Positions 7,852 through 15,738 of a stretch of 35,547 bases of DNA are shown here, one piece after another. The DNA is from Opitutales bacterium. Its GTDB lineage: Bacteria; Verrucomicrobiota; Verrucomicrobiia; Opitutales; JABSRG01. The notes under the pieces were generated by a model. It was not told the origin of the DNA. It was given only the letters and a program-made list of their open reading frames with translations, and did no database searches. The stretch covers positions 1 to 35,547 of the forward strand of contig JABSRG010000042.1 in the NCBI GenBank assembly GCA_013215165.1, read 5' to 3'. The position numbers and the translations under genes were made by a program. The stretch's first letter is position 1. The number at the start of each line of letters is the position of its first letter.

Positions 7852-7993
7852 CTACATGGGTTGTAGGCCTACAGGGTTGCCGGTGGCGTCGGTGTTGTTA
7901 TCTAAGTGGACGTCAGCGTTGCGATAGACGATGTCGCGGGTGTTGTTTGGAATAGTGTAGTTTTCTGGCCCTGGGGCGAGGTCGATGACTCTT
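7852..7993 (-). pseudogene. Minus-strand C-terminal gene remnant
   Basis: On the minus strand a clean coding-like frame reads VIDLAPGPENYTIPNNTRDI, then VYRNADVHLDNN, then TDATGNPVGLQPM and a stop at 7852-7854. Its upstream side is cut by a short palindromic repeat at 7995-8020, beyond which no related frame continues. It resembles the end of an exported protein, but I cannot name a family. It fills the space between repeat copy 3 and mscS. Confidence 0.45.
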
Positions 7994-7994
7994 T

Positions 7995-8020
7995 GGCAAT
8001 CGCTCTCGCGATCATCCTAC
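7995..8020 (-). repeat. Family A short palindromic repeat
   Basis: Minus-strand copy of GTAGGATGATCGCGAGAGCG followed by ATTGCC; the TCGC-GAGA-GCGA hairpin is the same as at 18905, 30108 and 31295. Confidence 0.8.
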
Positions 8021-8119
8021 AAAATATGGCTTTTTCCCGAATTTCTGGTCACGTGCGGTTTTTCGCACCGTGGCTAAGTACCCTTGCATTTCGCTACCTT
8101 TCTAGCAGGACTGCGTGTC

Positions 8120-8941
8120 ATGAATCTAGACCTCGAAATGCTACAAACGGTGCTCACTACTTACGGCCTCAAGGTGATCGGTGCCATTATCACCCTGATC
8201 GTCGGTTTTATCATAGCGAAAGCTTTGGCTGGTTGGACCAGGAAATATACAAAGAATTCAAAGCACACAGATACGACTGTGGGCGGTCTCTTCAGTCAGA
8301 TCGTTTTCGTTACCGTGATGCTGTTTACGGTGGTGGCTACCTTGCATCAGTTTGGGGTGGAAACGACCAGTTTGGTGGCGGCGTTGGGTGCCGCGGGTCT
8401 CGCTGTTGGCCTGGCCTTGCAAGGGACGCTGTCGAACGTCGCGGCGGGTGTGATGGTGCTCATTTTGAAGCCTTTTAAAGTCGATGAGGTCATCAAGGTG
8501 GGAGACGATGTATTCGTGATCGACGATATTGGTCTCATCGCTTCGCGGGCACACACCCCTGATGGTCCCAGTGTCTTTATTCCGAATAGTAAGCTCTGGG
8601 GCAACGTTGCGATGAACCTGAGCCACTCGCATAATGATTTACGGCGCTTCAATGAGACGTTTGGTATCGCCTATTCTGACGACATCGGAAAGGCCATCGC
8701 GATCATTAACAAAGTCTTAGATGAAGAGGATAAGGTTCAGGCGGATCCAGAGCGCCTGGTGGAGGTGACTTCTCTGGGAGACAGCTCGGTCAACATTATC
8801 GTATGGGCTTGGGTGCCGCGTGCTGACTGGTGGACAGTTCGGCTGAGCTTGATGCGCAAGATCAAGGAAGCTTTCGACACAGACGGCATCACCATTCCTT
8901 TTCCCCAGACCGATGTCCATCTCATCCAGGATGCAGGTTAA
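8120..8941 (+). CDS. mscS: Small-conductance mechanosensitive channel, MscS family
   Basis: 273 residues, the length of the basic three-helix MscS type that opens under membrane tension to release solutes on osmotic downshock. Membrane helices lie near 15-35 and 55-78. The pore helix TM3 with its Gly/Ala repeat (LGAAGLAVGLALQGTLSNVA, about 90-110) is followed by ILKPFKVDEVIKVGDDVFVI, the conserved start of the beta domain, and the C-terminal domain ending near residue 270. ATG 8120 is preceded by AGGA at suitable distance; an upstream TTG (8084) lacks a clear site. Transcribed alone. Confidence 0.92.
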   Translation: MNLDLEMLQTVLTTYGLKVIGAIITLIVGFIIAKALAGWTRKYTKNSKHTDTTVGGLFSQIVFVTVMLFTVVATLHQFGVETTSLVAALGAAGLAVGLALQGTLSNVAAGVMVLILKPFKVDEVIKVGDDVFVIDDIGLIASRAHTPDGPSVFIPNSKLWGNVAMNLSHSHNDLRRFNETFGIAYSDDIGKAIAIINKVLDEEDKVQADPERLVEVTSLGDSSVNIIVWAWVPRADWWTVRLSLMRKIKEAFDTDGITIPFPQTDVHLIQDAG

Positions 8942-9001
8942 TTTTCACTATTTGAAAAAACTTTGGATTAAATATCTGAGCGGTGTGCTCTGAGAAGTAC
9001 T

Positions 9002-9600
9002 ATGGCTCAACGATACATGGAGACCGTTCTAACTCCTGCGGTTAAAGCCGCTCAGGAGCGTTTTTACCACAAGGCAGAGGATTATGGAACTGGCGCGCCA
9101 GAACTAGACCCCCTTACTCCGAGAGAGCACGATTTTATTACCACGCGGGATTCGTTTACATGGCTACCGTCAATGAAGATGGTTGGCCTTATGTCCAACA
9201 TAGGGGTGGCCCTGCAGGCTTCTTGAAGGTCCTTGACGCTTCTCGGATGGGTTTTGCTGATTACCGAGGTAATCGCCAGTTATTGTCTGTCGGTAATCTA
9301 TCCCAGAACAATCGAGTCTCTCTGTTCTTGATGGATTACCCTGCCAAGGCGCGCCTCAAGATCTTGGGGCATGTGCATGTGATCAGTGCAGACGAAGATC
9401 CTGAGCTGTTTCAGCAGATTGTTGATCCTGAGATGGCGCGTCGTGTTGAGCGTGGCTTCATCATCGATGTGTTATCTTATGACTGGAATTGTCCTCAATA
9501 CATCACGCCTCGCTACACGGCAGAGCAGATAGCTCCATCGGTGGATAAGCTCAAGGCACGGATTGCTGAACTGGAAGAGGAATTTGAGCGCCTGAAGTGA
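9002..9600 (+). pseudogene. Pyridoxamine-5'-phosphate-oxidase-like FMN-binding protein, frameshifted
   Basis: Two frames give one continuous protein: 9002-about 9157 (MAQRYMETVLTPAVKAAQ…EHDFITTRDSF) and then from 9160 (MATVNEDGWPYVQHRGGPAG…). Restoring one T in the run at 9155-9157 gives DSF-YMATVNEDG and joins them into about 199 residues. The second half has the split-barrel FMN-binding pattern (TVNEDGWPYVQHRGG, NRQLLSVGNL, RVSLFLMDYP, RLKILGHVHVI) of the PNPOx-related family, and a Glu-rich coiled tail (KLKARIAELEEEFERLK). The exact substrate is unknown. Either a recent frameshift or a sequence error; the rest of the gene looks undamaged. Confidence 0.85.
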
Positions 9601-9645
9601 TTTCTCGGGACTGAAGGACTTTTATTTTGCGACTAAGCAGGCGAT

Positions 9646-10005
9646 CTACCTCAGTCTGAAATTGAAAGGGAAGATATACTTAGCCTTTACCGGGATTCCA
9701 TCTTTCATCGGAGGCGTGAATTTACCCGATTCAGCTGAGCGTATGGCAGGCACGATAAAGCTGAGGTGGCTTGCTTCTATGACGTCGATCACTTCGACAT
9801 CTCCCGACTCATTTATCACTACCACAAGTTTCAGGTTTCCTTCTACATGCCCGGCTTTCAGGTGAGGGGGATAAACTGGAGGTTTACCGTCGATCCGTTT
9901 GGGAACACTATCGAGTTCTCGGATCGAAAAGTGACGTTGATAGTCGGCGGTCGCTTCGACCAGGAGTAGGCCAGACAAGAGGAGCAATATAAAAAAGTTT
10001 TTCAT
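9646..10005 (-). CDS. Small exported protein with TonB-C-like domain
   Basis: 119 residues from ATG 10005 (MKNFFILLLLSGLLLVEATA, a signal peptide); an in-frame start upstream at 10029 would place eight residues before it. The mature part matches the TonB C-terminal pattern: PPVYPPHLKAGHVEGNLKLV, then VVVINESGDVEVIDVIEAS, then AIRSAESGKFTPPMKDGIPV and a final strand YIFPFNFRL. Unlike real TonB it has a cleavable signal and no proline-rich periplasm-spanning linker or obvious ExbB/D neighbours, so it is more likely a stand-alone periplasmic relative than an energy transducer. Confidence 0.78.
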   Translation of the reverse strand: MKNFFILLLLSGLLLVEATADYQRHFSIRELDSVPKRIDGKPPVYPPHLKAGHVEGNLKLVVVINESGDVEVIDVIEASHLSFIVPAIRSAESGKFTPPMKDGIPVKAKYIFPFNFRLR

Positions 10006-10109
10006 AACGGTTTTTGGAGCAAGTAGCACAATACCTCAGGCAGAAAGATGACCAGCAGAAAAATGCTTTCGATCTTTGTATCTGTTTGGAAAATATGGGT
10101 ATACCGCTT

Positions 10110-11150
10110 CTATTGTAAGCAGAGTCTTCCCATATATGCCGTAAATCCTGCGCCGAACGCGGTGAGGTCGACGATCTCAGGTCCTCCTTCGCGGTTTTTC
10201 AAAAACTGCTTGAGCGCGAAGATTACCGATGGGCTGCTCATATTCCCGTGTTCAGCGAGGATTGAGCGAGTGATACTGTAATCGAAATTGGATAGTTGTT
10301 CTTCGATGGCATTGATGACATCGCGCCCACCGGGATGGGCGAGCAGTTGGTCTGGCTGGCTGCCCAGGCGTCGCTCCATCGACTGATTAAGTTCCGCCAC
10401 GGCCATGCCTGCGATCTCTGGGACCGAGCGATCGAGCAGGTTGCGCAACTTACCTCGTTTGTTTTCAAAACGGAGCAGATCACGATGTTGGGGTAAGTGC
10501 AGGTTCTCGAAGCCGAGTATTTCTGGGTGCCCTCGTGGATCGCCTCCCGTCCAAATAGAAGCTGCAGCTCCGTCGCCGAACAAGCACAGGCTGATGAGGA
10601 CGCCAACATCGTTATCGAGATAAAAGGCTGCTGAACACACCTCGACTTGGATCGCTGCGATGCGTTTATCTGGGTTTGCCGCGAGAAAGTGATAGGCGTT
10701 TTGAAGCGTGGGCAGCGCAGCGCCACATCCATGGCCGACTAAGTCGCATAGATAGCGATCTGCCGGTAGGCCAATACGTTCTGCCAAGTGGCTGCTGATG
10801 CCTGGACAGATATAGCCGGTGCATGTGGCTACAATGAGACCATCGAGATCAGTCACTTTCATATCGGCTGCCTCACAGGCCTCTGTTAATGCGCCTTCCG
10901 CAAGCTCTGGAGCTAGCTTCTCAAAGGCTCTGTTGAGAGCCTCTGCATCTTGGTCAAAGACGTTTTCGATATCTGGAAAGGCAAAGTGGCGCTGCTGAAT
11001 CCCGTTATCGTTGAGCAACACTTTTTTCAAGATGTCCTGAGACCGCGGACGCAGCTTGTTAAAAGCTGCAGAACCACACAGAATGTCCCAGCAGTCTTTC
11101 TGAGAGTAGGTAGCGACAGGGGTCGCCGATGAAATGCCGATTAAATGCAT
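10110..11150 (-). CDS. Type III polyketide synthase (chalcone/stilbene-synthase-like)
   Basis: 346 residues, near the usual 350-390, with a thiolase fold. The expected catalytic triad is visible: Cys142 in DLVGHGCGAALPTLQ, His272 in LLAHPGGRDVI and Asn303 in AEHGNMSSPSV. The C-terminal FGAGFTAYMG is the family's closing loop. These enzymes extend an acyl-CoA starter with malonyl-CoA and cyclise the chain to pyrones, phenols or alkylresorcinols. No methyltransferase, oxidase or prenyltransferase gene lies beside it, so the product cannot be guessed. It is a lone minus-strand unit between the TonB-C-like gene and the AAA ATPase. Confidence 0.9.
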   Translation of the reverse strand: MHLIGISSATPVATYSQKDCWDILCGSAAFNKLRPRSQDILKKVLLNDNGIQQRHFAFPDIENVFDQDAEALNRAFEKLAPELAEGALTEACEAADMKVTDLDGLIVATCTGYICPGISSHLAERIGLPADRYLCDLVGHGCGAALPTLQNAYHFLAANPDKRIAAIQVEVCSAAFYLDNDVGVLISLCLFGDGAAASIWTGGDPRGHPEILGFENLHLPQHRDLLRFENKRGKLRNLLDRSVPEIAGMAVAELNQSMERRLGSQPDQLLAHPGGRDVINAIEEQLSNFDYSITRSILAEHGNMSSPSVIFALKQFLKNREGGPEIVDLTAFGAGFTAYMGRLCLQ

Positions 11151-11272
11151 GATGGATTCGCTGAAAAAAAGGGGGCTGGTGAGGAAGTGAGAGTTCGTAT
11201 TCCTGGCGATATTTCAAATCGCGGGATTAAGTAGCACAGCCCTGGTGGCAAAACTGGACCAGTGATCTGCAA

Positions 11273-12433
11273 TCAAGTATTAAGAAATGTGCTCAATGAT
11301 GGAAGCGGTAGGGCTTCTCCACCGTTTTTAAGGGGGAACGGGTGCTTGGCTCGACAAAACAGAGTGGGAGAAAGAGCACTGTCGATTTCTTTCTGTATAC
11401 GGGCGAGTTTGCCAACGGATGTCGGATTCTCGGACCATTTGGCATCGGCGATTTTGAAGCGTCCTGCTTTGTGGAGTAGAAAGTCGGCCTCTTTACTGCG
11501 ATCCCGCCAAAACGCGAGTTGCCAACCTCCTTGTATACTGAGTTCTTTGCGAATCTCGGCGAACACGGTAGTTTCCCAAAGGCTTCCTGTGAGGGGTGAT
11601 ATTTCCAGATCCGCTTCTTGAGTGATGCCCATCAAAAAAGCAGCGAGACCACTATCATTGAAATGGAGTTTCGGCGTTTTTATTAGCGATTTAGTCGCGT
11701 TGGAGAACCAAGGCTCCAAGAGGGAGATAATACCTGACTGCTCTAAAACTGATAGCCATTGTCTACCAGCGCTTTCACTGATGCCAACGTCTCTTGCCAA
11801 CTCTGCTCGATTGACAAGTTGACTGGTACGTAAAGCGCAGGCCCGCAGGAAACGCTCGAAGTCTCGAAGATTTCCAATGTCTCTCAACTGACGCAAATCA
11901 CGTTCCAAATAGGTGGCCACGTAGGACGCATAAAAACTGGTTGGATCGAGATGAGGCCTTTCGTAAAGCTCAGGAAATCCTCCACGCAGCATGAACGCCT
12001 CAATCGAGATCTCGATTGAAGCATCCTTCAGTTCGTTCAGGCTAAGCCCCGGTAATTGAATGATTTCCGTGCGTCCTGCCAGTGACTCCGAGACCCCTTG
12101 CATGAGAGGAAATGGCTGAGAGCCCGTCAAAATGAAGCGCCCCATCTTATCTCGGTCTGCGTCGACTATGGTTTTGATGTGCCGAAACAGCGATGGTGCA
12201 TATTGAATTTCGTCAATAATGACCTGATCGCCGTGTCGCTGAAAAAAGCCGGATGGATTGCCTTCAGCCTGGGCTGCCTCGCTGGGTAAATCTAGACTGA
12301 CGTAGGAATGCTCAGGGAACAAACGTTTAACAAGCGAAGTTTTGCCGGTCTGGCGAGGGCCCGTTATTACAACCACCGGACGTGTTTCAGCACTGCTTTT
12401 TAAGCGCGATTCGACCTGTCGTGTTATCCACAT
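11273..12433 (-). CDS. AAA ATPase with DUF4143 C-terminal domain
   Basis: 386 residues from ATG 12433; a TTG three codons upstream is possible. N-terminal P-loop ATPase: Walker A GPRQTGKT (about 25-32), Walker B VIIDE (71-75), sensor LTGSQP (near 105), then a winged-helix-like middle (RAELARDVGISESAGRQW) and the DUF4143 nuclease-like C-terminal part with ETTVFAEIRKEL, WRDRSKEADFLL and KIADAKW, the E…D/E-x-K arrangement seen in restriction-fold domains. The family is widespread and often multicopy, with no settled function. The start codon sits inside a set of spaced repeats (12439-12491) likely to control it. Confidence 0.88.
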   Translation of the reverse strand: MWITRQVESRLKSSAETRPVVVITGPRQTGKTSLVKRLFPEHSYVSLDLPSEAAQAEGNPSGFFQRHGDQVIIDEIQYAPSLFRHIKTIVDADRDKMGRFILTGSQPFPLMQGVSESLAGRTEIIQLPGLSLNELKDASIEISIEAFMLRGGFPELYERPHLDPTSFYASYVATYLERDLRQLRDIGNLRDFERFLRACALRTSQLVNRAELARDVGISESAGRQWLSVLEQSGIISLLEPWFSNATKSLIKTPKLHFNDSGLAAFLMGITQEADLEISPLTGSLWETTVFAEIRKELSIQGGWQLAFWRDRSKEADFLLHKAGRFKIADAKWSENPTSVGKLARIQKEIDSALSPTLFCRAKHPFPLKNGGEALPLPSLSTFLNT

Positions 12434-12438
12434 AATAC

Positions 12439-12491
12439 GCAAATTCCACTTTTAAAAAACGGAATTTGCAATTTCTAAAAACGGAATTTGC
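12439..12491. promoter_or_regulatory. Spaced GGAATTTGC repeats upstream of the AAA/DUF4143 gene
   Basis: GGAATTTGC occurs at 12461-12469 and 12483-12491 with matching leaders (AAAAACGGAATTTGCA), a period of 22 bases or about two helix turns. The inverse GCAAATTCC lies at 12439-12447, next to the ATPase start. The 22-base phasing suggests sites bound by a regulator on one face of the helix, or promoter elements of the leftward gene. Confidence 0.6.
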
Positions 12492-12600
12492 AGTTTTGAG
12501 CATTTAAACACCCCGGTTGAGACTTATGTGCTGATTCTTTATGGTGATTAGCTCTGCATATTAGACGTGCGTCTGCTGATGAGCCTGTTAAACCTGCCTC

Positions 12601-13602
12601 ATGTTCTTCGACGAAGTGAGCATCACGCTGGAGGCAGGTCATGGAGGTGACGGATGTTTCTCCATGCGGCGTGAAAAGTATATTCCCAAAGGCGGTCCCG
12701 ATGGTGGAGACGGTGGACGTGGGGGCTGTGTTGTTGTGCGCTGTGATGAGAATGTGAGCGATTTGCGGCAATACCATTTTAAGCCCAATTATAAGGCCCG
12801 TAATGGCGAGCCAGGTCGAGGGCGGCAACAGCATGGAAAAGGGGGTGACGACCTCATCCTCAAGTTTCCTGTCGGCACTGAATTCCGCGATGTCGAGAGC
12901 GGTGAGCTGGTGGCGGAGCTTCTTGAGCACGGTCACGAGCTGGTCCTTCTCGATGGCGGTAAGGGGGGGCTGGGCAATATACACTTCAAGTCTGCGACCA
13001 ATCAAACTCCCCGCCAGACCACCCCTGGAGAATACGGCGAGGAGGGCGCTTACAAGGTGCAGCTTAAGACCATCGCAGATATTGGTATGGTAGGCTATCC
13101 CAATGCTGGAAAAAGTTCTCTGATGGGTTGCCTGACGAACGCGCAACCGAAGACTGGGCACTATGCTTTTACTACACGGCGACCAAACATAGCGATTATA
13201 GAGTATCACGATTACTTCGATCGTCTATTGCTCGCCGACATCCCTGGGCTGGTCGAAGGGGCGCATGAGAATCGGGGCATGGGTCATAAATTCCTCCGCC
13301 ACGTCGAGCGCTGCTCGGTGCTGCTCTATGTTATCGATATGGAGGGCACGGATGGCCGTGATCCAGTCGAGGATGTTGCCGCCCTTCGGCATGAGCTGGG
13401 TGCCTATCAAGAAGAACTTCTGGACAAGCCGTGGGCGATTGCTGCCAACAAGATGGATGAGCCTCATGCGGCTGAAAACCTACAGCGGATGCAAGCAGCC
13501 TACGAGGGGACTGAAATCCATGCTATTTCGTGCATTGGTGAGACCGGCTTAGAAGAGCTAAAACAAGGATTGTGGACCGCCTGTAAACCCGCAGCTGATT
13601 AA
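12601..13602 (+). CDS. obgE: GTPase Obg (CgtA)
   Basis: 333 residues. N-terminal glycine-rich Obg fold (1-158, with GGDGCFSMRREKYIPKGGP and GGDGGRGG), then the GTPase domain: G1 GYPNAGKS (165-172), G3 DIPG (213-216), G4 NKMD (283-286) and a G5-like ISCIGETG. Obg associates with the 50S ribosomal subunit and links ribosome assembly to growth and stress. The switch region reads TTRRPNIAII where most family members have TTLxPN, a small deviation. It lacks the variable C-terminal OCT extension. rpmA and rplU, often upstream, are absent. The 13620 gene follows after 17 bases. Confidence 0.97.
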   Translation: MFFDEVSITLEAGHGGDGCFSMRREKYIPKGGPDGGDGGRGGCVVVRCDENVSDLRQYHFKPNYKARNGEPGRGRQQHGKGGDDLILKFPVGTEFRDVESGELVAELLEHGHELVLLDGGKGGLGNIHFKSATNQTPRQTTPGEYGEEGAYKVQLKTIADIGMVGYPNAGKSSLMGCLTNAQPKTGHYAFTTRRPNIAIIEYHDYFDRLLLADIPGLVEGAHENRGMGHKFLRHVERCSVLLYVIDMEGTDGRDPVEDVAALRHELGAYQEELLDKPWAIAANKMDEPHAAENLQRMQAAYEGTEIHAISCIGETGLEELKQGLWTACKPAAD

Positions 13603-13619
13603 GCCGAATCTTAGAGACC

Positions 13620-14114
13620 ATGAGCGAAGAACCGAGCGGAAGCGTAAATCTCCAACCTCTCATCTTGCGGGCAAATCGGTTCTTAGGGGCGACCCTAGTC
13701 GATATCGAAATGATAAGTTTCAGCGATCTGGAGCAGGCGAGTGAGTTCCTTTTGGAACGTCTTCAGACGAAGGATCTTTCGAAGGCCTCGCTTATTTCTA
13801 TTTTGCAGGAGCTCAAGGTTCTAGATGAGAACGCATTGATTCGTTACCAGGTGGACGAGCACAAGCTCGGAGTCTTCGACGCCTCAAGCGTACCTCCAGT
13901 CGATCATCCAGAGATAAAGCCGGAAGTATGCTGGGCCACGTGGACAGTGCCATACGACTTCCAGGAAGGTATGTGGTTTATGGCAAGTGCCTACTACATG
14001 AGTAAACCGGCGCGTGAGTTCTGGGAAAAACGCCTCAGTGCACCTATAGAATGGTGCGTTTCGGAGTCTCGTCAGATAGCTCAGGCTATCGGTAAGTTGA
14101 GTGTCGAAGCTTAG
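13620..14114 (+). CDS. Conserved-type hypothetical protein with MshEN-like helical region
   Basis: 164 residues. Residues about 15-75 (RFLGATLVDIEMISFSDLEQ … ISILQELKVLDENALIRYQVD) follow the spacing of the N-terminal helical domain of type II secretion and type IV pilus ATPases (MshEN/GspE-N), but no ATPase domain follows. The remainder (about 95-164) is Trp-rich (WATWTVPYDFQEGMWFMA) and unrecognised. It is probably cotranscribed with obgE, 17 bases upstream, and its stop overlaps the convergent LysE-type gene by 4 bases. Similarity to MshEN is a pattern judgement only. Confidence 0.7.
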   Translation: MSEEPSGSVNLQPLILRANRFLGATLVDIEMISFSDLEQASEFLLERLQTKDLSKASLISILQELKVLDENALIRYQVDEHKLGVFDASSVPPVDHPEIKPEVCWATWTVPYDFQEGMWFMASAYYMSKPAREFWEKRLSAPIEWCVSESRQIAQAIGKLSVEA

Positions 14115-14725
14115 TCCGAAACAAGCACGCCGATGGCGAGGGTGATCATGATCACACCAAAGAGCTGGTCGAGCCAGTGTTGATGAGCTTGAAATCGGGT
14201 TCGGGCTCTCGGAATAGTCAAAATTGTCGAGAGCAGGGCAAAATAGCCAGTCGTGGCTACACCGAGGTAAATCCCATATATTGTACGAACGAATAGGGAA
14301 GTGTCTGGGCTGATTATCAGTGTGAAGACTGAGATGAAAAAGAGTAGAGCCTTTGGGTTGAGCGCGTTGGTCAGGAAACCTAGAGCAAATGCTGATGCCT
14401 GCTTCCGCTGTGTCTTCGCCACGGAGTTGGATTTCAGGAATGTAGCCGATTCTTTTGCCCGTAACGCAAGCAGTCCGATAATGAATAGGTAAGTGCCGCC
14501 CGCATATTTTAGGACGACGTAGAAGGTGCCAGAATGCCCGGCTATCCAGGGTAGAGCGACAATGCAGAAAGTTGCGTGACAGAAAATTCCGCTGCCGATT
14601 CCGATACTCGTCGCAATGGCTGCCGGTCGTCCTTGGCGGACGCTTTGCCTCAGGACAACAGCCAAGTCCGGTCCCGGCGAGATCACTGCTGCTAGGTGTG
14701 CTGATGCCAGAAGGATAAATTCCAT
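14111..14725 (-). CDS. LysE/RhtB-family amino acid exporter
   Basis: 204 residues with about six membrane helices, the normal size of this family, which exports amino acids or derivatives. The N-terminal signature SPGPDLAVVLRQSVRQGRPA (about residues 16-36), the G-IGIGSGIFCHA helix and the FALGFLTNALNPKALLFFIS motif in the middle are typical. A polar cytoplasmic loop with KTQRKQ separates the third and fourth helices. The substrate cannot be inferred from context. It converges on the 13620-14114 gene with a 4-base overlap. Confidence 0.92.
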   Translation of the reverse strand: MEFILLASAHLAAVISPGPDLAVVLRQSVRQGRPAAIATSIGIGSGIFCHATFCIVALPWIAGHSGTFYVVLKYAGGTYLFIIGLLALRAKESATFLKSNSVAKTQRKQASAFALGFLTNALNPKALLFFISVFTLIISPDTSLFVRTIYGIYLGVATTGYFALLSTILTIPRARTRFQAHQHWLDQLFGVIMITLAIGVLVSD

Positions 14726-14817
14726 TGGAATTTCAGTATGCTTTGGGGGTGATCATCCAAAGTAACTGCCATGAGTCATGCGTATATCGTGTGTGGTTTG
14801 AGCCTATGTGCCGAGAT

Positions 14818-15612
14818 CTACAGGGTCCGTAATACTTGGGCGACGGCTGTCCGAATGGCAGCGGCCTGGGCGGCAACGCGGTGCTCTATGTAGGCGCTGC
14901 TGGGTGTTTCGATTGTGTAGCTGCGGCGCGTAGCAGTTTTGAATAAGAGCACTGCTTCAGGCAGCATATCCATATCTTTGATGTCCTCTGGTCGGTCGAT
15001 AAGCGGGGTGATCAATCCTTCTCGAGCAGTATGTCCGTCGATCTCAGGGCTCACTTCCACAGGAATGAACTCACTCGCGCTCTCGAGGATCTTCTTAGCG
15101 AGTGATTCGGCTAGCTCGGTTTCATCCAGTTGATACAAGTAGCATCCCTGGGCCTCATAGTCTTCGTGAAGACAGAGCGTGAGGTCGTAGCCCGATGCGG
15201 GCTTATTTTGCTCTAAAAAGTCGCAAACGAGCTGAGCTTCGGGTGTTTCTTGATTTAGAAAATCGCGATTAATATCAATGGCCTCGGCGTTCTCTCGCGT
15301 GCCTTTTTCCATGCCGTTCGGATTGATCAGAGGCAGTAGATGCCAGCTCACCGATGTAGAGAGGACAAATTGTTGTAGAATCCGTGTGATGGCTAAGGGG
15401 CCAGATGGTTCATCCCCATGCACGCCTCCGGAGATATAAATGTGTGCTACGGGCTCGATGGGTTCTTTGGTCTCCGGGTCAAGAGCGGGACGTGTCCAGG
15501 CGCTGACGGGATAGTCACCCACGGTGCCCAAAATATTTTCGGTAAACTGTAGAGGCCGCAATATGGTACGGAGTCGATCGATGTAGGCGTTGACGTTGAA
15601 TGTGCTTGGCAT
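14818..15612 (-). CDS. M14-family zinc carboxypeptidase/deacylase-like protein
   Basis: 264 residues from ATG 15612 (MPSTFNVNAYIDRLR); the frame extends to a TTG at 15663, but that start is weaker. It has the M14/succinylglutamate-desuccinylase pattern: HGDEPSG zinc-binding His and Glu (near residue 79), PNGMEKGTREN, INRDF (substrate Arg), LCLHED with the third zinc-ligand His, and the catalytic Glu in TIETPS near the C-terminus. Members remove C-terminal amino acids or acyl groups; which applies here is unclear. It diverges from gltX, so the two share the 126-base spacer. Confidence 0.85.
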   Translation of the reverse strand: MPSTFNVNAYIDRLRTILRPLQFTENILGTVGDYPVSAWTRPALDPETKEPIEPVAHIYISGGVHGDEPSGPLAITRILQQFVLSTSVSWHLLPLINPNGMEKGTRENAEAIDINRDFLNQETPEAQLVCDFLEQNKPASGYDLTLCLHEDYEAQGCYLYQLDETELAESLAKKILESASEFIPVEVSPEIDGHTAREGLITPLIDRPEDIKDMDMLPEAVLLFKTATRRSYTIETPSSAYIEHRVAAQAAAIRTAVAQVLRTL

Positions 15613-15738
15613 GTCGGGCTGGATGATCGGGTAAAGTGATCGGAAATCAAACCATCCATCCAAGAAAAGGGTTTCCAGGCAGAGCAGGTCCGGTATGCTG
15701 CCCTTTTTTGATTTTTTGACCGCCTACTTGCCATAGCT

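Noticed and set aside
7906-8478. Plus-strand 190-residue frame overlapping mscS
   Set aside because: It overlaps the strongly supported mscS in another frame and has low-quality composition.
12475-13209. Long minus-strand frame opposite obgE
   Set aside because: Antisense shadow of a certain gene, with no family pattern.
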